64,000 bases of DNA from Bacteroides eggerthii (GTDB taxonomy: Bacteria > Bacteroidota > Bacteroidia > Bacteroidales > Bacteroidaceae), in the NCBI RefSeq assembly GCF_025146565.1, contig NZ_CP102258.1:434001-498000 (forward strand), in the 5' to 3' direction. Position 1 is the first letter of the stretch. Every line of letters begins with the position of its first letter. The position numbers and the translations under genes were made by a program. The notes under the pieces are model-generated. The model searched no databases and was not told where the DNA came from. It saw only the letters and a list, made by a program, of their open reading frames with translations. Positions 45,744 to 55,274 of this stretch are shown here, piece after piece.

Positions 45744-46103
45744 AATCTATTCTGTCAAGTTCACTATATATAATGCACAAATATACATTTTGTATGCGTA
45801 AAAACAATCATTATAAGAAAATATTCTTTGACTGAGGAAGCAAACATTGCTTGCCTGCAAGGAAAACTATAAATCAAAGCTTCGGTTATAGGAATAAAGG
45901 TTTGATTTGTATAAACGAAGGCTTCATTTATAGAAATGAAAGTATGATTTTTAGTTCTGCTTACGGACAAACTATGTTTACCTTCGCAATGATATACTTT
46001 TAACTCAGGTGTTTGACATATAATCAGCCTCTTTGCAGAAGAATATGGTGATGAAGAAAACAACAACAATTACTATCAAATTTGATATAATTCGCCTATC
46101 TCT
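45744..46103. repeat. Gene-free region with two degenerate ~40-base repeats
   Basis: No credible gene. Two tandem units beginning near 45878 (AAGCTTCGGTTATAG...) and 45919 (AGGCTTCATTTATAG...) align without gaps at roughly 70% identity over 38 bases. An open frame on the minus strand runs through them but has no homology I recognise and a repeat-driven composition. Promoters of the two divergent genes must lie within or beside it. Confidence 0.5.
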
Positions 46104-46135
46104 TTTGTGCAATCATCAGAAAACCGCTATCTTTG
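46104..46135 (+). promoter_or_regulatory. metG promoter
   Basis: TTTG (46104-46107) and TATCTTTG (46128-46135) are 20 bases apart, a canonical promoter; the metG start is 45 bases downstream. No T-box or other leader structure is visible. Confidence 0.8.
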
Positions 46136-46179
46136 CGTAACTAAAAGCGTTCATAACAAAAGAGATACATACTATAAAT

Positions 46180-48222
46180 ATGGAAAAGAAATTCAAACGT
46201 ACTACCGTAACATCGGCACTGCCCTATGCCAACGGGCCTGTCCATATCGGACACCTCGCAGGGGTATATGTGCCTGCTGACATTTACGTCCGCTACCTGA
46301 GACTTAAAAAAGAAGATGTAGTCTTTATCGGCGGTTCCGATGAACATGGGGTACCTATTACCATCCGCGCCAAGAAAGAAGGAATTACTCCTCAGGATGT
46401 GGTAGACCGTTATCATACACTCATCAAGCAATCTTTCGAGGAGTTCGGCATTTCGTTCGATGTGTACAGCCGCACAACCTCAAAGACACACCACGACACA
46501 GCTTCCGAATTCTTCCGTAAGTTGTACGACAAAGGCGAATTTATCGAGAAAACCAGTATGCAATACTACGACGAGGAAGCCAAAACATTCCTTGCCGACC
46601 GCTACATCACCGGCGAGTGCCCCCACTGCCATGCCGAAGGCGCTTATGGCGACCAATGCGAAAAGTGCGGTACGAGCCTCAGCCCTACCGACCTGATTAA
46701 TCCTAAAAGCGCCATCAGCGGCAGCCAGCCCGTAATGCGCGAAACCAAGCACTGGTACCTGCCACTCGACAAGCATGAGGCATGGCTCCGCCAATGGATA
46801 TTGGATGACCACAAAGAATGGCGTCCCAATGTATACGGCCAATGTAAAAGCTGGCTCGACATGGGACTGCAACCGCGTGCCGTAAGCCGCGACCTCGACT
46901 GGGGTATCCCCGTTCCGGTGGAAGGTGCCGAGGGCAAAGTGCTTTACGTATGGTTCGACGCCCCTATCGGCTACATCAGCAATACGAAAGAGTTGCTTCC
47001 CGACTCGTGGGAAAAATGGTGGAAAGATCCGGAGACACGTCTGGTTCACTTCATCGGAAAGGACAATATCGTGTTCCACTGCATCGTATTCCCTGCTATG
47101 CTGAAAGCGGAAGGCAGCTATATCCTTCCTGATAACGTGCCCAGCAATGAGTTCCTGAACTTGGAAGGCGACAAGATTTCCACTTCCCGCAACTGGGCGG
47201 TGTGGCTGCACGAATATCTGGCGGACTTTCCCGGCAAACAGGATGTGTTGCGCTATGTGCTTACAGCCAACGCTCCGGAGACTAAGGACAACGACTTCAC
47301 TTGGAAAGATTTTCAGGCACGCAACAACAACGAGCTGGTAGCCGTATACGGCAACTTCGTGAACCGCGCCTTGCAACTCACCAAGAAATACTTCGACGGT
47401 ACAGTACCCGCAGCAGGCGAATTAACCGACTATGACAAGGAAACCCTTAAAGAGTTCGCCGATGTGAAAGCAGAAGTGGAAAAACTGCTCGACGTATTCA
47501 AATTCCGCGACGCACAGAAAGAAGCCATGAACCTGGCACGCATCGGCAACAAATACCTGGCAGATACCGAACCCTGGAAACTTGCCAAAACAGATATGTC
47601 ACGTGTAGCCACCATTCTGAACATTTCCTTACAGTTGGTTGCCAACCTTGCCATTGCTTTCGAGCCGTTCCTGCCCTTCAGTAGTGAAAAACTTCGCAAA
47701 ATGCTGAACATGGACAGTTTCGACTGGGCAGAACTGGGACACACCGACCTGCTTCCCGCCGGACATCAACTGGCAGCGCCCGAACTTCTGTTTGAAAAGA
47801 TCGAGGACGACGTTATCCAAGCGCAGGTGGACAAACTGCTCGCTACCAAGAAAGCCAATGAGGCCGCCGGCTACAAGGCCAATCCTATCAAGTCCGTTAT
47901 CTCATTCGAAGATTTTGAGAAACTGGATATTCGCGTAGGAACCGTATTGGAATGTGAGGCCGTACCCAAAATGAAAAAGCTATTGAAGTTCAAGATAGCC
48001 GACGGACTGGAAAACCGCACCATCGTCAGCGGCATCGCACAACACTATCAACCGGAAGAGCTGGTAGGCAAGCAAGTGCTGTTCATTGCCAACCTCGCTC
48101 CCCGCCAATTCAAAAACGGGCTGGTGAGCGAAGGCATGATACTTTCCGCCGAAAACTATGACGGTGCATTGGCCGTCACCTCACTGCTGCGCGAAGTGAA
48201 GCCGGGCAGTGAAGTGAAATAA
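46180..48222 (+). CDS. metG: Methionyl-tRNA synthetase
   Basis: A 680-residue enzyme that charges methionine onto initiator and elongator tRNA. The HIGH motif appears in [12 protein letters not shown], the zinc knuckle in [17 protein letters not shown], and the second class I motif as DKISTSRNW, a KISTS form of KMSKS. The C-terminal 110 residues are the EMAP/Arc1p-like OB-fold tRNA-binding domain ([17 protein letters not shown]), giving a dimeric long-form enzyme. A glycan gene cluster begins 30 bases downstream, so read-through from this strong gene may feed the flippase gene. Confidence 0.97.
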   Translation: MEKKFKRTTVTSALPYANGPVHIGHLAGVYVPADIYVRYLRLKKEDVVFIGGSDEHGVPITIRAKKEGITPQDVVDRYHTLIKQSFEEFGISFDVYSRTTSKTHHDTASEFFRKLYDKGEFIEKTSMQYYDEEAKTFLADRYITGECPHCHAEGAYGDQCEKCGTSLSPTDLINPKSAISGSQPVMRETKHWYLPLDKHEAWLRQWILDDHKEWRPNVYGQCKSWLDMGLQPRAVSRDLDWGIPVPVEGAEGKVLYVWFDAPIGYISNTKELLPDSWEKWWKDPETRLVHFIGKDNIVFHCIVFPAMLKAEGSYILPDNVPSNEFLNLEGDKISTSRNWAVWLHEYLADFPGKQDVLRYVLTANAPETKDNDFTWKDFQARNNNELVAVYGNFVNRALQLTKKYFDGTVPAAGELTDYDKETLKEFADVKAEVEKLLDVFKFRDAQKEAMNLARIGNKYLADTEPWKLAKTDMSRVATILNISLQLVANLAIAFEPFLPFSSEKLRKMLNMDSFDWAELGHTDLLPAGHQLAAPELLFEKIEDDVIQAQVDKLLATKKANEAAGYKANPIKSVISFEDFEKLDIRVGTVLECEAVPKMKKLLKFKIADGLENRTIVSGIAQHYQPEELVGKQVLFIANLAPRQFKNGLVSEGMILSAENYDGALAVTSLLREVKPGSEVK

Positions 48223-48252
48223 AAGGTTTGCACTAATTTCCGGTCATGTAGC

Positions 48253-49698
48253 ATGAAGGAGTCGTCATTAAAAGCAAAAACCGCTAAAGGATTGTTTTGG
48301 GGAGGCGTAGGCAACGGGCTGCAGCAACTTTTCAATCTGTTCTTCGGGATTTTCCTTGCGCGACTTCTTGATGCTTCGGACTACGGGATGATTGGCATGC
48401 TTGCAATCTTCTCGGCCATTTCAAGCGTCATTCAAGAAGGTGGATTCGGCGCAGCCCTCATCAATAAGGAGAAGATAACCCAAGAAGACTGCAACGCTGT
48501 CTTTTGGTTCAGCCTAAGCGCCGGATTTTGCCTGTATATCTTGCTCTTTCTCAGCGCTCCGTTCATCGCCGGTTTCTATGGGATTCCCGAACTGGCCCCT
48601 CTTTCCCGTTTCATGTTTCTGGGCTTTCTGATAGGTTGTACAGGTACTGTGCATGGGGCCATCTTCACCAAACGGCTGATGATCAAAGAGAAGATACACA
48701 TCAATCTGATTGCCTTGTTCTGCTCGGGATGCATAGGCTTGGCAATGGCATATTGCGGAATGGCATATTGGGCGATAGCCACACAGCAGGTCAGTTACAT
48801 GCTGCTGATGGTAAGCATGCTATGGTACAAGTCACCTTGGAAGCCGACACTCCAGTTCAGTGCCGCCCCCCTGAAAGAAATGCTGCCATTCAGCATCAAA
48901 ATTGCCTTTACCAACATCTTCAACCAAATCAACCAGAACATACTGACCGTATTGATGGGAAAATACTATACTTCCCGGCAAGTGGGCTACTACACCCAAG
49001 GAAACAAATGGATGATGATGGGAAGTTCGCTTGTGACAAGCATGGTGACCAACGTTGCCCAGCCCGTACTGATACAGGTATCGTCCGAAGTGGAGAGGCA
49101 AAAGAATGTTTTCAGGAAAATGCTGCGCTTTGTCTCATTCATATCCTTCCCCGCCATGCTGGGACTGGCATTGATAGCTCCTGAACTCATTACGATCACC
49201 ATAACCGACAAATGGCAGGCCAGCGTACGCATCCTTCAGCTGCTATGCGTTTGGGGAGCCGTTATCCCTATCAACAGCCTATATTCGAACATGATTATCA
49301 GCCGGGGACAGTCCCAAGTTTACATGTGGAATACGGTTGCACTCGGCATTCTCCAGATATTGGCCCTCATATTCATGAGCCGCTACGGCATCTTCGCCAT
49401 GCTGGCCACCTTTACGACAATCAATGTCATGTGGCTGGGAATATGGAACGCCTTTGCACGAAAAAGCATCGGACTCCAATATTCCGAGATGCTGAAAGAC
49501 CTGTTGCCATTCCTCATGGCAGCAATCGCAACAACAACGGTGACTTACGTGTTGACCCAAAACATTACCAACCCCTACATGTCCCTCGCATGCAAAACGG
49601 CACTTGCCGTCCTGCTTTATGCAACCATCATGTGGGCAGGAAAATCGGTTATTTTTAAGGAGTCCATCAGATATATCCTGAAAAGGGAAAGCAAATAA
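48253..49698 (+). CDS. Oligosaccharide flippase of the Wzx/MATE type
   Basis: A 481-residue inner-membrane protein with about 12-14 hydrophobic helices, starting with KTAKGLFWGGVGNGLQQLFN. The N-terminal pattern (LARLLDASDYGMIGMLAIF) is typical of the PST family of lipid-linked sugar flippases, such as WzxC and lipopolysaccharide-biosynthesis proteins. It is followed 13 bases later by a family-92-like glycosyltransferase gene, and further glycosyltransferases lie nearby. It probably exports the lipid-linked glycan built by this cluster. No Wzy polymerase is visible, so the glycan may be short, or polymerised by genes elsewhere. Confidence 0.9.
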   Translation: MKESSLKAKTAKGLFWGGVGNGLQQLFNLFFGIFLARLLDASDYGMIGMLAIFSAISSVIQEGGFGAALINKEKITQEDCNAVFWFSLSAGFCLYILLFLSAPFIAGFYGIPELAPLSRFMFLGFLIGCTGTVHGAIFTKRLMIKEKIHINLIALFCSGCIGLAMAYCGMAYWAIATQQVSYMLLMVSMLWYKSPWKPTLQFSAAPLKEMLPFSIKIAFTNIFNQINQNILTVLMGKYYTSRQVGYYTQGNKWMMMGSSLVTSMVTNVAQPVLIQVSSEVERQKNVFRKMLRFVSFISFPAMLGLALIAPELITITITDKWQASVRILQLLCVWGAVIPINSLYSNMIISRGQSQVYMWNTVALGILQILALIFMSRYGIFAMLATFTTINVMWLGIWNAFARKSIGLQYSEMLKDLLPFLMAAIATTTVTYVLTQNITNPYMSLACKTALAVLLYATIMWAGKSVIFKESIRYILKRESK

Positions 49699-49711
49699 GA
49701 AGAAAAACATC

Positions 49712-50653
49712 ATGGAATACATCACTCATGTAGAAACAAATAAAAGAACGCTGTTTTGGACGTTTATCAGATACATCAGATATGCGATGTCCTTTCTCTG
49801 CCTCAATATGCAGAAGAAAACCGGAAAACAGCAAAAGAAATACACCGTAGCCGTCTGCGCCATATTCAAGAATGAGAGTGTTTTCCTGAAAGAATGGCTG
49901 GAGTACCATCTGCTGATAGGCGTAGAACATTTCTATCTGTACAACAATTTTTCGGAGGACAATTATCAGGACATCCTTGCTCCCTATATAGAGAAAGGAC
50001 AAGTCACCCTGACGGAATGGCCCGTACAATTCGGCCAACTGCCGGCCTACAAAGATTGTTTCCAAAAAGCAAAAGACGAGACACGCTGGATAGCCTACAT
50101 TGATTTGGATGAATTCATTTGCCTGCGCCGGGAACAAAACATACGGAACTGGATACAGAAATACGACAAGTATCCCACCGTCTATGTGAACTGGAAACAG
50201 TTCGGTACATCGGGCAGGCTGCAACATGACGACAGCCAACTGGTGATAGAGCAATATACAGCTTGCTGGCCGCATCCGGTGAACTCCGGCAAGTCCTTTG
50301 TCAACACCAGCTATACTTTCCACAGGTTTGAGTGCCACATGTTCTATCCCGACGTACGTTTCTTAGGGATAAAGACAACGATACTCCCTGTCAACGAGTT
50401 TAAAAAGTTTATACACTATTGGATTATGCGGTCGCCCCGGAAAGGAGAATCCGAAATACAGATTAATCACTATTACAACCGTTCATACGCACAATATCTC
50501 TACAAGACCCTGCATCGCGGAGATGCCTGTTCCGCCGACAGCCAAAAAGGAAGAGAGAAGCAAGGTCTCTTTGAATGGACCGAAACCCTCAACACATCAA
50601 GGGACTACACCATACAACGCTTCCTCCTGCTGCTAAAGCTAAGGATGCAGTAG
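49712..50653 (+). CDS. Glycosyltransferase family 92-like protein
   Basis: A 313-residue protein with a GT-A-type fold of the DUF23/GT92 group. AVCAIFKNESVFLKEWLEYH is the family's start, IGVEHFYLYNNFSEDNY follows, and IAYIDLDEFICLR holds the Asp-x-Asp metal motif. Family members transfer galactose in eukaryotes; bacterial specificities are mostly unknown. A short hydrophobic stretch near residues 15-38 could associate it with the membrane. It forms an operon with the flippase 13 bases upstream, and ends 1 base before the convergent phosphatase gene, so no room exists for a terminator between them. Confidence 0.87.
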   Translation: MEYITHVETNKRTLFWTFIRYIRYAMSFLCLNMQKKTGKQQKKYTVAVCAIFKNESVFLKEWLEYHLLIGVEHFYLYNNFSEDNYQDILAPYIEKGQVTLTEWPVQFGQLPAYKDCFQKAKDETRWIAYIDLDEFICLRREQNIRNWIQKYDKYPTVYVNWKQFGTSGRLQHDDSQLVIEQYTACWPHPVNSGKSFVNTSYTFHRFECHMFYPDVRFLGIKTTILPVNEFKKFIHYWIMRSPRKGESEIQINHYYNRSYAQYLYKTLHRGDACSADSQKGREKQGLFEWTETLNTSRDYTIQRFLLLLKLRMQ

Positions 50654-50654
50654 C

Positions 50655-51152
50655 TCACAGAAACTTACTGACGGTGTCTTCCAGCACTCCGTTATCTTCC
50701 AGCAGCTTCTCCACAAACTCGCGGAAAGCGCCGTAGCCGCCATGCGCAGCCGTCACGTACTTCACCTCGCGTTTTACATATCCGGGCGTATTGGCAGGAG
50801 AAGCGCTGTAACCTACCAGACGCAGCAACGGCAAGTCATTCAAATCATCGCCAATGAAAGCCACTTCATCCAATGAAATGCCCAGTTCGCGACAAAGTTC
50901 CCTTGCCTGTGCCACCTTATCCTTTACTCCCAGATAACAATACTTGATTTTCAGCTTATCAGCACGTTTCTGCACGATTTGCGTGTTTTCTCCGGTCATA
51001 ATAGCTACGGGTATGCCCAGCTCGCGCAGGAAAATCACCCCCCAGCCGTCTTTTACGGAAAAACGCTTCATAACATCACCGTCGGCGGTATAATACATTC
51101 CACCGTCGGTCCACACACCGTCTATATCGGTAATTACTAACTTCGGTAACAT
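50655..51152 (-). CDS. KdsC-family HAD phosphatase (ulosonate phosphate phosphatase)
   Basis: A 165-residue HAD hydrolase without a cap domain. The nucleophile motif is VITDIDGVWTDGGMYY with Asp9 and Asp11; motif III and IV appear as KVAQARELC and FIGDDLNDLPLL. This tetrameric family dephosphorylates KDO-8-phosphate or the analogous nine-carbon sugar phosphates. Located directly downstream of a NeuB-like synthase and an SpsF-like cytidylyltransferase rather than kdsA, it is more likely to act on a nonulosonate-9-phosphate, as the clustered phosphatase of the KDN pathway does in B. thetaiotaomicron (from memory). Last gene of its operon. Confidence 0.85.
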   Translation of the reverse strand: MLPKLVITDIDGVWTDGGMYYTADGDVMKRFSVKDGWGVIFLRELGIPVAIMTGENTQIVQKRADKLKIKYCYLGVKDKVAQARELCRELGISLDEVAFIGDDLNDLPLLRLVGYSASPANTPGYVKREVKYVTAAHGGYGAFREFVEKLLEDNGVLEDTVSKFL

Positions 51153-51166
51153 AAGCGTGCCAAACT

Positions 51167-52207
51167 TTAAATGATAGAATCGGGATAAATAATCTCGTTG
51201 CGTGGTATCTCTTTCCGCACTTGGCGGCCTACCACCTTATCGCAGTCCGCCCACTTGAATCCGTCGCCCGGGCTGAGCAAGTGAATATCCTCCTCCTTAA
51301 TAATATCTCCGGGATGCAACGCCTTATTCGTGGCAATGGAACGCTCCAGCTTCACTTTGGCAGCAGCAACAGCAGGATCGATATACAATTCTTCCCTACC
51401 CAGCCAATGCTCGGCTATGCGGATGTCGCGAATCATGCGGTTCACCCCGTCCGGCCCTAAGGAGCCTTGCTGGTCTGTGCCTTTCATACGGCGGTCGATG
51501 GTGATGTGCTTCTCTATAATCTCCGCCCCCATGCCTACGGCAACCACCGGAGCTGCAATACCGATGGTATGGTCGGAGAAACCGATAGGATACTGCCCGT
51601 AATGGCGCTTCAGATAGGCAATCGTTTTCAGGTTCAGGTTGTCCGGCCGGGTGGGATATTGCGACACGCAATGCAATATGGATATATCGTTGTGATAGCG
51701 GGTAATCACCTCCAAGGCATCGTCCAACTCTTTCTTCCCTGCCATGCCGGTGGAGAGAATAATGGGTATTTTGGTTTCGGCCATCACCTCCAGCAACGGC
51801 AGGTTGGTAAGGTCGCGACTCGCCACCTTCAGGCGGTCGGGAGTGAAGAGTTTCAGCAGAGACATGCACCCCTTTGAGCACAGGGTCTCCACAAAGTCCA
51901 ATCCCAATGACTTGGCGTGCTTATAAACATCGAAATGCTCCTCGTCCGTCAGCTCCAAGTAAGCGCGATGCTCGCCATAGGTACGGCCGAAAGAGTGAGG
52001 AGAGTCGTAGGGGCGATTCATCTGCGAATCGGTCAGTTCTTCGCTCAAGTCCCGTTTGGTCATCTTCACCGCATCCATAGGGCGCAGTTCCAGATTAAAG
52101 ACTTCTTCGCGTACAGGGCGTGACACCAAATCGACAATCAATTTAGCTATATCGACGGAGCCGTTGTGGTTCTGTCCTATTTCTCCGATAATGTATGTAC
52201 TCTTCAT
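51167..52207 (-). CDS. NeuB-family nonulosonic acid (phosphate) synthase
   Basis: A 346-residue synthase that condenses PEP with a hexose or hexosamine derivative. The barrel begins YIIGEIGQNHNGSVDIAK; FVETLCSKGCMSLL, LKVASRDLTNLPLL, ILSTGMA and FSDHTIGIAAPVVAVGMGA are typical NeuB segments, as is the EKHITIDRRMKGTDQQGSL loop. A C-terminal antifreeze/SAF domain is present from about residue 285. No NeuC-type epimerase lies nearby, so a mannose-6-phosphate-type substrate giving KDN-9-phosphate is plausible, and the KdsC-like phosphatase 14 bases downstream fits that. The exact sugar is unproven. Confidence 0.88.
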   Translation of the reverse strand: MKSTYIIGEIGQNHNGSVDIAKLIVDLVSRPVREEVFNLELRPMDAVKMTKRDLSEELTDSQMNRPYDSPHSFGRTYGEHRAYLELTDEEHFDVYKHAKSLGLDFVETLCSKGCMSLLKLFTPDRLKVASRDLTNLPLLEVMAETKIPIILSTGMAGKKELDDALEVITRYHNDISILHCVSQYPTRPDNLNLKTIAYLKRHYGQYPIGFSDHTIGIAAPVVAVGMGAEIIEKHITIDRRMKGTDQQGSLGPDGVNRMIRDIRIAEHWLGREELYIDPAVAAAKVKLERSIATNKALHPGDIIKEEDIHLLSPGDGFKWADCDKVVGRQVRKEIPRNEIIYPDSII

Positions 52208-52244
52208 TCAGCAATTGTTATTATAATCAGTATGGGAGTATATC

Positions 52245-52997
52245 TTACTTTTCGTTCCTCGCAATATTCTCCAACATCCTAACGCGATACTCCGGATGCT
52301 TTTCCACCAACCTGAGCAGTGCGTGGATACTGCGGTCGGTCTGTTCATAGAAAGCGGCATAAAGCTCTTGCAACAAAGTGAAATCCTCCATTGTGTCAAG
52401 CGTAAAGCGAAGGTCCAACCTCCCTTCCAATTCATCGGGCAACGGCAGCAGACGGACGCTGAATACTTCGGGATGCGTATAGAGATAAATCGTAACGTGC
52501 TCTATATACAGCTTTTCCTGCGTGGCAGCAGCGGCGCGACGCAAGGCATCAGTTGTCGTCAACTCGGCAAACAGTCCTAAATGCGACTTGATGGTAGGGC
52601 GACCGTCAGCAAAGCCGTAGGCGATGTAGTCCGCCGGCCGGGCATCATGTTCCCTGAAGAAAGCCGGGAAAGTGTCCGGACGCAGAAAAGGATTGTCCGA
52701 ACAAACGCGGATAAAGCGGTCGAGATTGAACTCCGCAGCCGCTTGTACGAAACGGTCGAGTACGTTGTTCTCGTCCCCCCGGTAGCAACAGATACCCGCT
52801 TCGCGGGCAACCTCTTCCAATATACCATCCTGCGGGCGGTCCGTAGTGGCAAGGACAATTGTCTTACCGGCGCAAGCCTGCTTGATATTGCCGATTAAGA
52901 TGTCGATAATACGCTGCTCACCATAGAAAGGAAGCAATATTTTGTTATGCAGCCGGGTCGAACCGGTACGCGCCTGAATGATAATTCCGTCTCTCAT
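52245..52997 (-). CDS. SpsF-like cytidylyltransferase (sugar nucleotide activation)
   Basis: A 250-residue nucleotidyltransferase. IIIQARTGSTRLHNKILLPF is the nucleotide-binding start of the SpsF/CMP-sugar synthetase group, and VCSDNPFLRPDTF the metal-binding region. It sits between the NeuB-like gene (37 bases downstream) and the DUF115-like gene, with which it overlaps by 4 bases, so it should activate the ulosonic acid as a CMP sugar for the transferase. SpsF-type proteins are used in Bacillus spore-coat polysaccharide synthesis. It is shorter than some NeuA proteins but all motifs are present. Confidence 0.85.
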   Translation of the reverse strand: MRDGIIIQARTGSTRLHNKILLPFYGEQRIIDILIGNIKQACAGKTIVLATTDRPQDGILEEVAREAGICCYRGDENNVLDRFVQAAAEFNLDRFIRVCSDNPFLRPDTFPAFFREHDARPADYIAYGFADGRPTIKSHLGLFAELTTTDALRRAAAATQEKLYIEHVTIYLYTHPEVFSVRLLPLPDELEGRLDLRFTLDTMEDFTLLQELYAAFYEQTDRSIHALLRLVEKHPEYRVRMLENIARNEK

Positions 52998-53845
52998 ATT
53001 TTCATTCGTTTAAAAGCATCTATATAACTGCCCGGAGTAATGTTAATCACCTCCTTGCCCAACTTCCGCGCATAGTCTTCGAGCACGAAGTAGGACTTGA
53101 AAGCAACATACATATGATAAAGTATAGTATACAACCGGGCACTGTTCAGGTTCTCCTGCTTCACCGTTGCTGCCTGTGACTTGTTCTGGTCATAAAAATG
53201 TTTCTGGTGCATCAGCACCACGTTGTCATCCGTCACTGTAATTTCGGGCAGCCAAGAATGGTCTGCTCCCGCCAGATAGATTTTCCTGAAAGGCAGGCGC
53301 AGTCCTATGGCTATGGAAGGTATCAGTACGTTGTGCGGACGCGGCACTCCCCACCCTCTATTGAAAATCCAATTGCAGAAACCTTGAAAACCTTCAATCG
53401 GAGTGGTGTTGTAAATGCAGAGCCTGATGTTGGGATTGCCTGCCAGCATCGGCTGCCATTCCTTGTTTTTCAAGGCGCGTGCCGGAACAAAGAAATTCAT
53501 TGGCCAAGTGGTTTTTTCAGCAAGCGTTTGAAACAGTTGCACCCGCTTCTCAGGAACAATCCAGAACAAAGGATCGGCTATGAGGTAGATTTCTGGCCGA
53601 AGCTGTTCGAACATCGGGGAAGTGGCGCAAAAGTTCACTGCCAACAGCGTCTTTCCTTTTATAAACTCCGGAGCTTCCTGCACCGTACGGCTCAGCGAAG
53701 GGCCGTTGGCCAGTATCAGCAGCTCTTCCGGATTACCGAACGATGACGGTAAATGCGTATGCCACTTGGACTGCAGCAATATCTTCACCACACTGAGGAA
53801 ACTTTGCCACAACTGCCCCAACCATTTCATTCCTTTTTCTCCCAT
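52994..53845 (-). CDS. DUF115/GT42-like protein, candidate nonulosonate transferase
   Basis: A 283-residue protein I do not recognise as a named gene. The LLILANGPSL motif near residue 45 resembles the N-terminal nucleotide-binding loop of DUF115 (MptE-like) and of GT42 sialyltransferases. The later IAIGLRLPFRKIYLAGADH matches the second Rossmann-type segment of both. A CMP-sugar transferase role fits its place as first gene of a NeuB/SpsF/KdsC operon. The start at 53845 is chosen over TTG at 53872, since the latter overlaps a -7 box (minus strand, 53870-53877). The fold suggestion is from motif memory and needs structure prediction. Confidence 0.7.
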   Translation of the reverse strand: MGEKGMKWLGQLWQSFLSVVKILLQSKWHTHLPSSFGNPEELLILANGPSLSRTVQEAPEFIKGKTLLAVNFCATSPMFEQLRPEIYLIADPLFWIVPEKRVQLFQTLAEKTTWPMNFFVPARALKNKEWQPMLAGNPNIRLCIYNTTPIEGFQGFCNWIFNRGWGVPRPHNVLIPSIAIGLRLPFRKIYLAGADHSWLPEITVTDDNVVLMHQKHFYDQNKSQAATVKQENLNSARLYTILYHMYVAFKSYFVLEDYARKLGKEVINITPGSYIDAFKRMKI

Positions 53846-53869
53846 TGATACAAACAATATAATGTGATG

Positions 53870-53877
53870 CAAAGATA
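53870..53877 (-). promoter_or_regulatory. -7 box of the nonulosonate operon
   Basis: Minus-strand TATCTTTG, an exact match, 24 bases before the chosen start codon of the first gene. It should drive all four minus-strand genes, which have short gaps or overlaps. Confidence 0.65.
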
Positions 53878-53942
53878 GAGAGTTTAGCGATTACAGACTA
53901 AAAAAATAGAGGAATTTATGGAATAGAAAGCAGCAAAAGCAG

Positions 53943-53950
53943 TACTTTTG
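53943..53950 (+). promoter_or_regulatory. -7 box of the glycosyltransferase pair
   Basis: TACTTTTG fits TAnnTTTG and lies 58 bases before the glycosyltransferase start at 54009; no good -33 box is seen. Confidence 0.5.
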
Positions 53951-54008
53951 CACCAGATAAGGGCGCGCAATGCTATCGGATAGCAAGCTATCCAAGAAAG
54001 ATAAATTT

Positions 54009-55274
54009 ATGAGAGTACTATTAATCAATACATCCGAACGTATCGGTGGAGCAGCCGTAGCAGCCAGCCGACTCATGGAATCGCTCAAGAACAACGGCAT
54101 CAAAGCCAAACTCCTGGTGCGCGACAAGCAGACAGACCGGATTACCGTAGTTTCATTAAGCCACAACTGGCGTATGGTGTGGAAATTCGTATGGGAACGT
54201 ATCGTCATATGGAAAGCCAACTGCTTCAAAAGAGACAACATCTTTGCCGTTGACATCGCCAACACCGGTACGGACATCACCACACTGCCGGAGTTCCAAC
54301 AAGCAGACATCATTCACCTCCACTGGATCAACCAGGGAATGTTATCCCTGAAAAATATCGAAAACATCCTTGCCTCAGGCAAACCTGTCGTATGGACCAT
54401 GCACGACATGTGGCCCTGTACAGGCATCTGCCACCATGCCCGCGAATGTATCCGCTATCAGCAAGAATGTCATAACTGCCCCTTCATCTATGGCAATGGC
54501 GGCAAGAAAGACCTCTCCTACCGGACTTTCCACAAGAAACAGGACTTGTACAAAGGACGACACATCAACTTCGTGACATGCAGCCACTGGCTGGAAGGTC
54601 TGGCCAATAAAAGTGCCCTGCTCACCGGACATACAGTCACCTGTATCCCCAACCCCATCAACACGAACCTATTTAAACCGCATAATAAACAAGAGGCGCG
54701 TAGCAAATGCAACCTGCCGCAAAACACCAAACTTGTGCTGTTCGGTTCCGTAAAAATAACAGATAAGCGGAAAGGAATTGACTACCTGATAGACTCGTGC
54801 AAATTACTGGCAGAGAAACATCCTGAATTGAAAGAAAAACTCGGTGTCGTTGTTTTCGGCAAGGAATCGCAACAATTGGCCAACCTACTGCCTTTCAAGG
54901 TCTATCCACTGGATTTTGTCAGCAACGAGCATCAATTAGTGGATATTTACAACGCAGTAGACCTTTTCGTCACCCCTTCATTAGAAGAAAACCTGCCTAA
55001 TATGATAATGGAAGCCATGGCATGCGGAATTCCTTGCGTCGGTTTCAATGTGGGCGGCATTCCCGAAATGATAGACCATTTGCACAATGGCTATGTGGCG
55101 CAATATAAATCGTCCGAAGATTTTGCCAACGGCATCTATTGGACATTGACCGACCCGGATTATCCCAACCTCTGCGAACAAGCCTGCCGAAAAGCCGTCA
55201 CTCACTATTCGGAGAGCACGATTGCCAAAAAATATATTGACCTGTATAATAAAGTCACCGGAAGAAATGCATAA
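54009..55274 (+). CDS. GT4-type glycosyltransferase
   Basis: A 421-residue GT-B glycosyltransferase. The N-terminal domain begins VLLINTSERIGGAAVAASRL; the cysteine-rich segment WTMHDMWPCTGICHHA resembles WcaC-like enzymes of colanic-acid synthesis. The C-terminal donor domain has FGSVKITDKRKGID and the glutamate motif in VTPSLEENLPNMIMEAMACGIP. The start at 54009 is preferred because it begins at the first beta-strand. The following GT2 gene overlaps its end by 8 bases, so the two are translationally coupled. Acceptor and donor are unknown; it is probably part of the surface-glycan cassette. Confidence 0.9.
   Translation: MRVLLINTSERIGGAAVAASRLMESLKNNGIKAKLLVRDKQTDRITVVSLSHNWRMVWKFVWERIVIWKANCFKRDNIFAVDIANTGTDITTLPEFQQADIIHLHWINQGMLSLKNIENILASGKPVVWTMHDMWPCTGICHHARECIRYQQECHNCPFIYGNGGKKDLSYRTFHKKQDLYKGRHINFVTCSHWLEGLANKSALLTGHTVTCIPNPINTNLFKPHNKQEARSKCNLPQNTKLVLFGSVKITDKRKGIDYLIDSCKLLAEKHPELKEKLGVVVFGKESQQLANLLPFKVYPLDFVSNEHQLVDIYNAVDLFVTPSLEENLPNMIMEAMACGIPCVGFNVGGIPEMIDHLHNGYVAQYKSSEDFANGIYWTLTDPDYPNLCEQACRKAVTHYSESTIAKKYIDLYNKVTGRNA

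Noticed and set aside
45764..46069. 101-residue minus-strand frame in the metG upstream gap
   Set aside because: Its repeats (TFISINEAF, TFIPITEAL) simply reflect the DNA repeat units; no family resemblance or ribosome-binding context.
46136..46179. T-box or SAM riboswitch upstream of metG
   Set aside because: The leader between the promoter and the start is only about 40 bases, too short for either, and has no stem structure.
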